From Cohnella rhizoplanae (GTDB lineage Bacteria; Bacillota; Bacilli; Paenibacillales; Paenibacillaceae), in contig NZ_CAOJCN010000006.1 of NCBI RefSeq assembly GCF_948329515.1, positions 186,001-250,000 of the forward strand: a stretch of 64,000 bases of DNA. Reading direction: 5' to 3'. The notes below the pieces were generated by a model. The model was not told where the DNA came from and made no database searches. It was given only the letters and a program-made list of their open reading frames with translations. The position numbers and the translations under genes were made by a program. Positions 28,266-35,769 of the stretch are shown piece after piece (the first letter of the stretch is position 1; every line of letters begins with the position of its first letter).

Positions 28266-28877
28266 GTGAGAAATACGATATCGACGGGCGTTATGGTCAT
28301 GGGCATTATCATTATCGCAGTCGGCTTCATCACGGGAATCTCGCTGGCAATCGACGTGTACGACAATTTCTCGATCGAGATCGCGCTGTATTGGTGGCTC
28401 CCGGCGGTAGCGACAGGGGTCTTGTTCATCGGCCTGTCGGAAGTGATCCACCTGCTGCAGAGACTGCTGGACCGATCCGCAGCCGCGCCTTTGGAGGCTG
28501 AGCGGGCCGGCGTGAGCCGGGCGATCGCCCAGGGAGAACGGGGGATCGGGGCAGCTGGCGGCGCGGATGAAGCCGCCTTCCCTAAGCCCGCGGAGCAGTT
28601 CAAGGGGCTGACGATCTTGCTGGACGATCTGAAAGTGAAAGGCGCGTTTCGCATGGGGGCCGATACGCTTCAGATCGTGCGTCAATCGATGTTCCAGCGG
28701 GATGCGGACGCGGAGAGCGTCGCGACGATTCCGCTCGATTCCATATCCCGCGACTATGCGGAGGAGGGTGAATATTTTGTTTTTACGTTCGATCGGGGCA
28801 CGCGCAAGCTCGCGTTCAAAACGCCTAATTTATACGACTATGGGCCGATCGTAAAGAAGCTGAGGCGGGAGACGTAA
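28266..28877 (+). CDS. Membrane protein of unknown function
   Basis: Protein of 203 residues starting at GTG, with a purine-rich GGGGGCGG upstream. Two membrane segments are predicted by eye (about 8-29 and 40-60), followed by a cytoplasmic region of about 140 residues. The end (about 110-203) alternates strands such as LTILLDDLKVKGAFRMG and EYFVFTFDRGTRKLAF, which looks like a small beta-rich domain. I do not recognise a family. It stands alone, between the dehydrogenase operon and the tat genes, and converges on tatA with a shared terminator. Confidence 0.7.
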   Translation: MRNTISTGVMVMGIIIIAVGFITGISLAIDVYDNFSIEIALYWWLPAVATGVLFIGLSEVIHLLQRLLDRSAAAPLEAERAGVSRAIAQGERGIGAAGGADEAAFPKPAEQFKGLTILLDDLKVKGAFRMGADTLQIVRQSMFQRDADAESVATIPLDSISRDYAEEGEYFVFTFDRGTRKLAFKTPNLYDYGPIVKKLRRET

Positions 28878-28907
28878 AGACGTAACGGGTCTCGGCAACC
28901 TCCAAAG

Positions 28908-28956
28908 CAAAATCCCTTCCCCTGCGGCTAGGCGCCGTGTGGGAAAGGGATTTTTG
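28908..28956. terminator. Bidirectional intrinsic terminator
   Basis: AAAATCCCTT-CCC pairs with GGGAAAGGGATTTTT, with one bulge. T-runs lie on both strands. It serves the membrane-protein gene and tatA. Confidence 0.9.
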
Positions 28957-28987
28957 TCTTGCCCGCTCGGACCTGACCGTAGGGCTG

Positions 28988-29188
28988 TTAGGACGGGTTG
29001 CGCTCCTTGATCAGCTCGGCCGCGGGCTCGTGCTTGTCGTCCTCGATGATGCCGCGTGTCGAGCTGCGGAATTCCCGGAGCGTCTCCCCGAAGGCTTTGC
29101 CGAGCTGGGGGAGCTTGGCCGGACCGAAGACGATCAGCGCGATGGCGAAGATGATCAGCAGCCCGGAGATGCCGATATTGTGGAACAT
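28988..29188 (-). CDS. tatA: Twin-arginine translocase subunit TatA
   Basis: Pore-forming subunit of the Tat exporter, 66 residues. A short N-terminal hydrophobic helix (ISGLLIIFAIALIVFG) is followed by the FGPAKLPQLGKAFG hinge and an amphipathic helix, exactly the TatA/TatE plan. AAAGGAGGTG lies eight bases before the ATG. It lies 58 bases downstream of tatC in the same direction, so the order is tatC then tatA, opposite to the common tatA-tatC order. The nearest visible Tat substrate is the gluconate-dehydrogenase subunit 3 next door. Confidence 0.95.
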   Translation of the reverse strand: MFHNIGISGLLIIFAIALIVFGPAKLPQLGKAFGETLREFRSSTRGIIEDDKHEPAAELIKERNPS

Positions 29189-29246
29189 CGTTGATTCACC
29201 TCCTTTTAAGCGGGTTAACCGTCAATCCGCCTTAGGGTTAACGCCG

Positions 29247-29984
29247 TTAACCCGGCGCGGGTTCTGCCGAGGCGCGCAGGCGGAACTGCCGGTTGGCCAC
29301 GAGCGCGCTGCACTCGAACAGGAGCAGGAGCGGCACGGTGACGGACAGATGGGAGAACAGGTCCGGCGGCGAGATGCACGAGCCGACGACCGCTAGTCCG
29401 ACATAGGCGTACTTGCGGACGAACTTGATGCGCGCGGGGTCCAGCAGGCCGAGCTTCGTGAGGAAGAGCATGACCAGCGGCATCTCGAACGCGATCCCGA
29501 GCGGGAGCAACACGCCGAACAGAAACGCGAAATAACGCTCGATCCCGTACATTTCAACGGCCCCCACGCTCTCGTTCATCGATTGCATGAACCGCAACAT
29601 CATGGGAAACACGAGAAAATACCCGAACGAGAGGCCGCCGAGGAATAGCAGGAACGAAGCCGGCACGAAGCCGAACGTGCCCCGCGCTTCCCGCGAGGTA
29701 AGTCCCGGCCGCACGAAAGCCCAGGCGTGGTACATCGCGAGCGGGAGCGTCAGCAGCGCCGCCAGCAGGAAGGCGCACCGCAGGTAGACGAACAATCCGT
29801 CCGTGAACGAGAACACGTGCCAGTCGATGGGCGCGCCCGCCGCCGCCCGGGACTTGAGCAGCAGGAGGACGGAGGGGGAGAGGTACAGCCCCGCGCCCAT
29901 CGATGCGACGAACCAGATGCCCGTGACGATGAGCCGCTTGCGCAGCTCGGTCAGATGGCCGATCCATTCTTGATTCGCACTCAA
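29247..29984 (-). CDS. tatC: Twin-arginine translocase subunit TatC
   Basis: Receptor subunit of the Tat exporter, 245 residues with six hydrophobic segments. Family marks are HLTELRKRLI at the N-terminus, FVRPGLTSREAR (the conserved loop that contacts the twin-arginine signal) and FEMPLVMLFL. The start is a TTG with a weak AAGG upstream; there is no better codon that keeps the HLTELRKR segment. TatC and TatA alone suffice for a minimal Gram-positive Tat system. Confidence 0.94.
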   Translation of the reverse strand: MSANQEWIGHLTELRKRLIVTGIWFVASMGAGLYLSPSVLLLLKSRAAAGAPIDWHVFSFTDGLFVYLRCAFLLAALLTLPLAMYHAWAFVRPGLTSREARGTFGFVPASFLLFLGGLSFGYFLVFPMMLRFMQSMNESVGAVEMYGIERYFAFLFGVLLPLGIAFEMPLVMLFLTKLGLLDPARIKFVRKYAYVGLAVVGSCISPPDLFSHLSVTVPLLLLFECSALVANRQFRLRASAEPAPG

Positions 29985-30077
29985 TCGCCTTCACCGCCGT
30001 TTGCCAGAAATTGCATAGCTTCGTCCTTATCGTGTCCAATCCGTCCGAGGCTATTCCGCGCGCTTGAACGCAAAGGC

Positions 30078-30141
30078 GTCGCGGCTCCGTGTCGCGGCTC
30101 CGTGTCGCGGCTCCGTGTCGCGGCTCCATGTCGCGGCTCCA
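30078..30141. repeat. 13-bp direct tandem repeat
   Basis: GTCGCGGCTCCGT occurs three times without a break, then twice with A in place of G (GTCGCGGCTCCAT). It lies between the start of tatC and the start of the cytochrome gene, ending 74 bases before the latter. Confidence 0.9.
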
Positions 30142-30215
30142 TAAGGTGAAGTCCATGCATGCCTTCCGTATAAAGGGAGAAGATAAGGTAGAAACAGACA
30201 AGGAGGTCATGCATC

Positions 30216-30590
30216 ATGAAAAAATGGATGGCACTAGCGGCGACGGCTGCACTGCTGGCGATCCTCACGGTCGCATGCGGCGGCAACGACAATAACAATG
30301 CGTCCTCTACGCCTCCGTCGAGCGAAGCCCCGGCCTCGCCGGGAGGCACGACGACGACGTCCGGCGAAGGGGCGGAGACGATCTACAAGGCGCAATGCAT
30401 CACCTGCCATGCCGCGGATCTGAGCGGCGGCGTCGGTCCTAACCTGACGAATGTCGGCGCGCGCCTGTCTACGGACGAGATCTCGTCGCGCATTCACAAC
30501 GGCGGCGGCGGCATGCCCGCGTTCAAGGGCACGCTGTCGGACGATCAGATCAACACGCTCGTCAATTGGCTCAGCACGATGAAGGGTTGA
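30216..30590 (+). CDS. Lipoprotein cytochrome c (c551/CccB type)
   Basis: Small membrane-anchored electron carrier of 124 residues. A lipobox ends at Cys21 (LTVAC). A flexible Ser/Thr/Pro linker (about 29-53) leads to one class I cytochrome domain with the haem motif CITCH (Cys61, Cys64, His65) and the axial Met100 in GGGGMPAF. AGGAGG is nine bases before the ATG. The position next to an exported flavoprotein dehydrogenase suggests it takes electrons from that enzyme to the respiratory chain. That link is inferred. Confidence 0.93.
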   Translation: MKKWMALAATAALLAILTVACGGNDNNNASSTPPSSEAPASPGGTTTTSGEGAETIYKAQCITCHAADLSGGVGPNLTNVGARLSTDEISSRIHNGGGGMPAFKGTLSDDQINTLVNWLSTMKG

Positions 30591-30607
30591 GAAGGTTTAT
30601 TGCGTTG

Positions 30608-30647
30608 AAAAAAGGATGAAGCGGGGTTGATCCGCTTCATCCTTTTT
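30608..30647. terminator. Intrinsic terminator, usable on both strands
   Basis: AAAAGGATGAAGCGG pairs with CCGCTTCATCCTTTTT around a short loop. It lies between the cytochrome gene (+) and the BadF-type kinase gene (-). Confidence 0.92.
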
Positions 30648-30685
30648 GTGTGGGGCCGACTATGGGGTCTCGTAACCGACGTCCA

Positions 30686-31744
30686 TCATGATTGGAGTCT
30701 TTTATCCACGCCTTGCAGTACCTTTCTGCGCGTAACCCCGTCCACCGGCCTGCCATGCGCCAGCTCCAGCGCCCAGAGTAGGGCGCCCGTTGCGGGCGGA
30801 ACCGTTAGCGGGATGAATCGGCAGCGACGGCGGGTCAGCTCACCGACATGTTGCATGTATCGCTGCATCATGAGCGGACTCTCCGCCTTGATCCAGACGG
30901 AGCCGGACATCACGATCTCGATCTCTTCGTCCGCGGGGAAGTCGAGATTATCGATACATCCGGCCGTCGAGAGCGCCATTTGCCTGGCCGAGTGCTCCAG
31001 AATGGAGCGGGCCGCCGCGTCTCCTGCATCGGCAGCAGCGAACAGGACGCGCATCAGCTCCGTATTGGGGAGCGTGCGCTTGTACGCGCCCTCGGCCGCG
31101 TACGCCATGAAGCGCTCGCGCGAAGGCGCGCCGAGCAGCTCCATGACCGGATCCGCCATCGCGGTCGGCGGGCCCATCCGGTAGAAGGCGTCGTAGACCG
31201 CACGCACGATCTTGCGACCGAGGTAATAGCCGCCGCCCTCATCGCCGGCCAGCTCGCTGCCGATGCCGCCGACCTGCAGCCGCATGCCGCTGGGCGAGAT
31301 GCCGCCCGTGACCGCGCCCGAGCCGTTCACGGAGCAGATGCCGTAGCCGCGGTCCGTGCCCGCCTTGATGCCGAGGAACGAATCGTTGTCTACGGCGAAA
31401 CGCTTCAGCCCGATCCGGTCGACGATTCGGCTGAGCTCCTCCTTCTGCGAAGGCAGATCGCAGCCGGCCAGCCCGAAGGCCGCGGCCTCGACCTCCTGCA
31501 CCGTCACGCCGCACGGCTCGAGCAGCTCGCCGATGCGCGCCTCCATCTCGAGGTAGGCGCCCGCATAACCATTCGCGAACCGCTCATGGCTGCACGTGCC
31601 GGCATTAATATGATTAACGAACCCGCCGCGGCCGTCGAACAGAAAGTAGTCCGTCTTGCTATTGCCGCCATCGACGCCGATCACGTAGCCGGTCCCCGGT
31701 TCCGCACCGTACATGGGTATCACGCTCGCTTCTCGTTCAGTCAT
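30686..31744 (-). CDS. BadF/BadG/BcrA-type ATPase, probable amino-sugar kinase
   Basis: Kinase of the ASKHA fold, 352 residues, in the family that holds GlcNAc kinase and MurNAc/GlcNAc kinase MurK. The phosphate-1 loop is IGVDGGNSKTDYFLFD (about 22-37), the phosphate-2 motif is SVNGSGAVTGGISPSG, and GGIGSELAGDEGGGYYLGR (about 160) is characteristic of sugar kinases of this family. AGAAGG lies eight bases before the ATG. It is downstream of the GH4 glycosidase in the same direction, with array C in between, so its substrate may be a sugar released by that enzyme. Confidence 0.88.
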   Translation of the reverse strand: MTEREASVIPMYGAEPGTGYVIGVDGGNSKTDYFLFDGRGGFVNHINAGTCSHERFANGYAGAYLEMEARIGELLEPCGVTVQEVEAAAFGLAGCDLPSQKEELSRIVDRIGLKRFAVDNDSFLGIKAGTDRGYGICSVNGSGAVTGGISPSGMRLQVGGIGSELAGDEGGGYYLGRKIVRAVYDAFYRMGPPTAMADPVMELLGAPSRERFMAYAAEGAYKRTLPNTELMRVLFAAADAGDAAARSILEHSARQMALSTAGCIDNLDFPADEEIEIVMSGSVWIKAESPLMMQRYMQHVGELTRRRCRFIPLTVPPATGALLWALELAHGRPVDGVTRRKVLQGVDKRLQS

Positions 31745-31771
31745 TCAACTAACCTTCTATTTGGCAGGAGC

Positions 31772-32050
31772 GATATAGCGGAAAAAAGTTCCGCTATCGC
31801 AGCCCAACCCGGCCCGCCGCGGCGCAATAGCGGAAAAAAGTTCCGCTATCGCAGCCCAACCGGCCCGCTGCGGCGCAATAGCGGAAAAAAGTTCCGCTAT
31901 CGCAGCCCAACCGGCCCGCTGCGGCGCAATAGCGGAAAAAAGTTCCGCTATCGCAGCCCATCGGCCCGCCGCGGCGCAATAGCGGAAAAAAGTTCCGCTA
32001 TCGCACCCAACCCGGCCCGCCGCGGCGCAATAGCAGTTCCGCTATTGCAC
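31772..32050. repeat. Intergenic tandem array C, 51-bp hairpin unit
   Basis: Five full copies are anchored on GAAAAAAG at 31781, 31833, 31884, 31935 and 31985, plus a degenerate sixth. Each copy contains ATAGCGGAA and TTCCGCTAT around AAAAG, a perfect 9-bp stem, then a CAGCCCAACCGGCCCGCYG tail. It separates the GH4 gene 3' end from the kinase gene. The region 32050-32143 is CG-rich without a clear feature. Confidence 0.92.
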
Positions 32051-32143
32051 CCAACCCAGGCTCCGCGCACCACTCCGCCGCCCAACCTCCGCCGGCCCAG
32101 GCTCCGCGCCACTCCGCCGCCTCAATCCTCCGCCAGCGCAGCC

Positions 32144-33424
32144 TCAGGCAAACTGCGGCAAATACGCCTTGTGCGCTTCCCTCAGCTCGCCGAAGCAGGC
32201 CAACGCGGTGTTGTAGTCGCCCACCAGCGGATTCATCAGCAGCGCGCGCATCGCCGCGTCCTCGCTGCCGCTCACCGCCGCCGCCACCGTCTCACGCTCG
32301 TAGGCCTTCACCATCCGCATGTAGTCGATGATATGACGATTCGCGAAGCCCGGCACCGGTATCGGCACGGCGCCGTCCTTGCCGATGACCGCGGACGTCT
32401 CGACGGCGTCGTCGTCCTCCATGAACCCGAGCGCGCCCTTGTTGAGCAGGTTCACCACGTGCACCTCGCGCTTATCGTTCCAGATCGCGTCCACGAGGCT
32501 GATCGCCACCTCCGAGTAGTTGGCGCCGCCGCGCGAGGAGAGCAGCTCCGGCTTCACGTGCAGCTCGGCGTCGGCGTAGATGCCCAGCAGCTCCGCCTCG
32601 ATGCCGATGCACTTTTCGCCGCGCGTCAACTCGCTCTCCTTGAGCAGCTTCAGCTTCTTTTCCTTGAAGTAGTAGTATTCCAGGTAGGAGGAAGGGATCG
32701 CGCCGACCATGTTCACCAGCTCGCGGCTGAAGCCGCTCGACGGGATGTTCTTCATCGCCTCGCTGTTGAGCCCGAGCTCGAGCGCCGTCTTCAGATAGTC
32801 CTTGCCGTCTTGCTCGATCGCGGTGATCCAGCTGAGATGGTTCAGGCCGACATAAGTCATCTTGGCGTCCGGCAGCGCGAGCGTCTCGCGGATGCTCTTG
32901 TACATATTGTAGGGAACGTTGCACAGGCCGAGCATCTTGATATTCGTATGCTTCAGCAGCGCCTCGGTGATGATGCCGGCCGGATTGGAGAAGTTGATCA
33001 GCCACGCGTCCGGGCACAGCGCCTGCATCCGCTCCGCGATCTGCAGCATGACCGGGATCGTGCGCATGGCCTTGAAGAAGCCGCCGATGCCGCAGGTCTC
33101 CTGGCCGATCAGGCCGTACTTGAGCGGGATCTTCTCGTCCAGCACGCGGGCGGACAGCTTGCCGACGCGAATCTGCGCCAGCACGAAGTCGGCGTCCCGC
33201 AGCGCCTCGTCGAGATCCTGCGTCAGCGTGACGCGGCAGGACAGGTTCTCGGCCTCGATCATGCGCCGGCACAGACTGCCGACGACGTCCAGCTTTCGCT
33301 CGTCGATGTCCATCAGCACGAGCTCGCTGACGGGCAGTACGCCTTTGCGCTTGATGATGCCTTCGATCAGCTCCGGGGTGTAGGTGCTGCCGGACCCGAT
33401 AATCGCGATTTTCAGCTTGCTCAT
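32144..33424 (-). CDS. Glycoside hydrolase family 4 enzyme (6-phospho-glycosidase type)
   Basis: NAD- and Mn-dependent glycosidase of 426 residues. The N-terminal NAD site is IAIIGSGSTYTPELIEGI. The family metal and substrate residues are seen in LINFSNPAGIITEA, LGLCNVPYNM (Cys ligand) and VGLNHLSW (His ligand). GH4 enzymes mostly act on 6-phosphorylated alpha- or beta-glycosides, and some act on free glycosides. AGGAGG is six bases before the ATG. It diverges from the RpiR regulator and has TTTC/GAAA palindromes in its promoter region, so co-regulation with murQ is likely. The substrate could be a phosphorylated amino-sugar disaccharide; this is inference. Confidence 0.92.
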   Translation of the reverse strand: MSKLKIAIIGSGSTYTPELIEGIIKRKGVLPVSELVLMDIDERKLDVVGSLCRRMIEAENLSCRVTLTQDLDEALRDADFVLAQIRVGKLSARVLDEKIPLKYGLIGQETCGIGGFFKAMRTIPVMLQIAERMQALCPDAWLINFSNPAGIITEALLKHTNIKMLGLCNVPYNMYKSIRETLALPDAKMTYVGLNHLSWITAIEQDGKDYLKTALELGLNSEAMKNIPSSGFSRELVNMVGAIPSSYLEYYYFKEKKLKLLKESELTRGEKCIGIEAELLGIYADAELHVKPELLSSRGGANYSEVAISLVDAIWNDKREVHVVNLLNKGALGFMEDDDAVETSAVIGKDGAVPIPVPGFANRHIIDYMRMVKAYERETVAAAVSGSEDAAMRALLMNPLVGDYNTALACFGELREAHKAYLPQFA

Positions 33425-33529
33425 GACGTTCCTCCTGCGGGCCCTATTCGGTTAAGAGTGCGCGTATAGCCTCGGCCCTTCATTTGCGGCTATTATAGCA
33501 TGGGGGTTACCTTCCAACAATAAAATATA

Positions 33530-33574
33530 GAAATAATATTTCAATGTGATATATTTGTTTCAAAATAATATTTC
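33530..33574. promoter_or_regulatory. Candidate RpiR/MurR operators upstream of the GH4 gene
   Basis: GAAATAATATTTC (33530-33542) is a perfect palindrome about a central A. AAAATAATATTTC (33562-33574) repeats it with one change, 32 bases on, about three helical turns. They lie in the 294-base gap between the divergent GH4 and RpiR genes, an otherwise featureless AT-rich stretch. Confidence 0.55.
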
Positions 33575-33718
33575 TAACAATGGACCTGGCCACCGTTCTA
33601 GCCGCCAACCGGATCATCAACCGAGCCGCCGATCGCCGGTTAACCGCAACACCCTTGTTTTTTGTAAAAAATGGCCGTAATATTTACTAAAATACGACAG
33701 AATGCGCAGGTATCTACC

Positions 33719-34582
33719 ATGGCGATTCAGAACAATATATTGCTCAAGATCCGCGACATGAAGGACAGCCTGACGCCCGTCGAGCGGATGGTGGCCGAGT
33801 ACATCCTCGCCAATACGGAGGAGATCCCGCATCTCTCGATCAAGAGCCTGGCGCAGTTCAGCCGGACGAGCGACGCGTCGGTGCTGCGGTTCTGCAAGAC
33901 GCTGGGCTACAGCGGCTACCGCAGCTTCATCGTGAGCATCTCCGCCTCGCTCGGCTCGATGGACGAGGAACAGAAGGACGAGTATACCGATATCCAGCCG
34001 GGAGACGACCTCAATGTCGTCATCGCCAACATCTCGTACAATAACATGAAGTCGATCGAGGACACCCTCAGCATCATCGACCGCGGCGCCGTCGCGAAGG
34101 CGGTCCAGGCGCTGCGCGATACGAACCGGATCGTATTCTTCGGCATCGGCGCCTCGGGGCTTGTCTGCATGGACGGCGAGCAGAAGTTCTCGCGCATCAA
34201 CAAGATGTGCCACGCCTATACGGACGGGCACAGTCAACTGACGGCCGCTACGCTGCTCGGCAAGGGAGACGTCGCCTTCTTCGTGTCGAACTCCGGCGAC
34301 ACGGTCGAGATCCTCGAGGCGCTGGAGATCACCAAGCGCGCGGGCGCGACCACGATCGCCCTGACCAAGTTCAACAAGAGCGAGCTGGCGGACAAGGCCG
34401 ACATCGTGCTGAGCATCTCCACGCCCGAGGTCACCATCCGCAGCGGCGCGATGGGGTCGCGCATCGCGATGCTGACCGTCATCGACATCCTGTTCGCCGG
34501 CGTAGCCAGCGCGGAATATCCGAATATTAAGAAGTATTTGTTGAAGACTCACAATATTTTGGCTGGCAAGCACCGCAGATAA
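33719..34582 (+). CDS. RpiR/MurR family transcriptional regulator
   Basis: Regulator of 287 residues. The N-terminal winged-helix region (about 1-75) reads LTPVERMVAEYILANTEEIP and SRTSDASVLRFCKTLGYSGY, the RpiR helix-turn-helix. A SIS sugar-phosphate-binding domain follows (about 110-250) with FFGIGASGLVCMD and FFVSNSGDTVEILEALEI. The ATG is chosen because the helix-turn-helix starts soon after; an upstream ATG adds 16 non-family residues. It lies between the GH4 gene and murQ. MurR in Bacillus and E. coli binds MurNAc-6-phosphate, and by context this one probably does too. Confidence 0.92.
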   Translation: MAIQNNILLKIRDMKDSLTPVERMVAEYILANTEEIPHLSIKSLAQFSRTSDASVLRFCKTLGYSGYRSFIVSISASLGSMDEEQKDEYTDIQPGDDLNVVIANISYNNMKSIEDTLSIIDRGAVAKAVQALRDTNRIVFFGIGASGLVCMDGEQKFSRINKMCHAYTDGHSQLTAATLLGKGDVAFFVSNSGDTVEILEALEITKRAGATTIALTKFNKSELADKADIVLSISTPEVTIRSGAMGSRIAMLTVIDILFAGVASAEYPNIKKYLLKTHNILAGKHRR

Positions 34583-34601
34583 CCGTTTTCAGACACTGCC
34601 G

Positions 34602-34625
34602 GACACCCTGGGTGGTGTCTTTTTT
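34602..34625 (+). terminator. Intrinsic terminator
   Basis: GACACC and GGTGTC pair around CTGGGT, followed by a run of six T. It separates the regulator gene from the murQ operon. Confidence 0.85.
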
Positions 34626-34657
34626 GTTGCTTTTCTGAAAATAAAAATACAACTAAA

Positions 34658-34719
34658 ACTTTCAAAATGAAATTTTATTTCAAAAAGTATTGACGATGCT
34701 GATATGTAAACGCTAATAT
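34658..34719 (+). promoter_or_regulatory. Candidate murQ operon promoter with RpiR/MurR operator
   Basis: TGAAAT-TTT-ATTTCA (34668-34682) is a perfect palindrome, and the overlapping TTTCA-AAA-TGAAA is another. They end eight bases before a -35 TTGACG (34690-34695) that is followed after 18 bases by TAATAT (34714-34719). Binding there could block or assist polymerase. Confidence 0.55.
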
Positions 34720-34793
34720 AAATCGCAAGAGGGGGCTATACACAGATCCATGAAAGGGACGATCCTCACAAACAATAGGGTAGGAGAATGGCC

Positions 34794-35708
34794 ATGAACG
34801 AATATCTTGCGGGTCTAACCACCGAGAAGATCAACCCGGCAACCCGGGCGATCGACGAGTGCACAACAGAGCAGATGCTGCATCTCCTCAACGGGGAGGA
34901 TGCCGCCGTTCCGGCCGCGGTGGCGGGAGAGATTCCGAACATCACCAAGGCGGTGGACGTTCTGCATGCGCGGCTGAAGAGCGGCGGCAGAATGTTCTAC
35001 ATTGGCGCCGGGTCGTCAGGCAGAATCGGCGTACTGGACGCTTCCGAGTGTCCGCCGACGTTTGGGGTCGACCCTGAACTCGTTCAGGGGCATATTGCAG
35101 GCGGAGATACGGCGCTGCGGACTGCGGTGGAAGGATTCGAGGACAGCGCGGAGGAGGGAACGGCTCTAATCGGGCGCATCGGCGTCACGGACAAGGATGC
35201 GGTCGTCGGCATCTCCGCCAGCGGCAGCGCGGCCTTCGTCATCGCGGCGATCCGGCAGGCCTCGCAGCTCGGCGCCGCCACGATCGGCGTCGTCAACAAC
35301 AAGAACTCCAAGCTCGGCGAGGTATGCGATATCTGCATCGCGCCGGTCGTCGGACCGGAGGTCATCATGGGGTCCACGCGGCTGAAGGCGGGCACGGCGC
35401 AGAAGCTGGTGCTCAACATGCTGACGACGGCGACGATGGTCAAGCTGGGGAAAACCTACAATAATCTCATGGTCGACCTCAAGGCGAGCAACAACAAGCT
35501 GCGCGACCGGTCGATCCGCATCATCCAGGCCGCCACCGGCATCGATGCCGACAAGGCGTCCGACTACTTGACGCTGGCGTCGCAGAGCTGCAAGCTCGCG
35601 ATCATGATGATCGAGACGGGGCTTGCGGCCTCGGAGGCGGCGGCGTCCCTGGAGCGTTCCGAAGGCAATCTCAAGGCGGCCATCCGCGCCCACAAGCAAG
35701 TCGTATGA
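34794..35708 (+). CDS. murQ: N-acetylmuramic acid 6-phosphate etherase
   Basis: Cleaves the lactyl ether of MurNAc-6-phosphate to give GlcNAc-6-phosphate and lactate, in the cytoplasm. It has 304 residues, the normal length. Family marks are TTEKINPATRAID, FYIGAGSSGRIGVLDASECP, GDTALRTAVEGFEDSAEEG and GISASGSAAFV in a SIS fold, then GSTRLKAGTAQKLVLNML. The ATG at 34794 has AGGAG seven bases upstream; an ATG six bases earlier overlaps that site. It opens the long muropeptide salvage run, behind a candidate MurR-type operator. Confidence 0.96.
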   Translation: MNEYLAGLTTEKINPATRAIDECTTEQMLHLLNGEDAAVPAAVAGEIPNITKAVDVLHARLKSGGRMFYIGAGSSGRIGVLDASECPPTFGVDPELVQGHIAGGDTALRTAVEGFEDSAEEGTALIGRIGVTDKDAVVGISASGSAAFVIAAIRQASQLGAATIGVVNNKNSKLGEVCDICIAPVVGPEVIMGSTRLKAGTAQKLVLNMLTTATMVKLGKTYNNLMVDLKASNNKLRDRSIRIIQAATGIDADKASDYLTLASQSCKLAIMMIETGLAASEAAASLERSEGNLKAAIRAHKQVV

Positions 35709-35769
35709 CCGGCAGCACAACGGAATCATTCGCCCGATAGAGGGGCCATCCCAAGGAGGAAGCATTCGA

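Noticed and set aside
30848..33469. A plus-strand open frame of 873 codons opposite the kinase and GH4 genes
   Set aside because: It is the shadow of two well-recognised minus-strand genes and array C; its translation is Arg/His/Asp-rich and has no domain.
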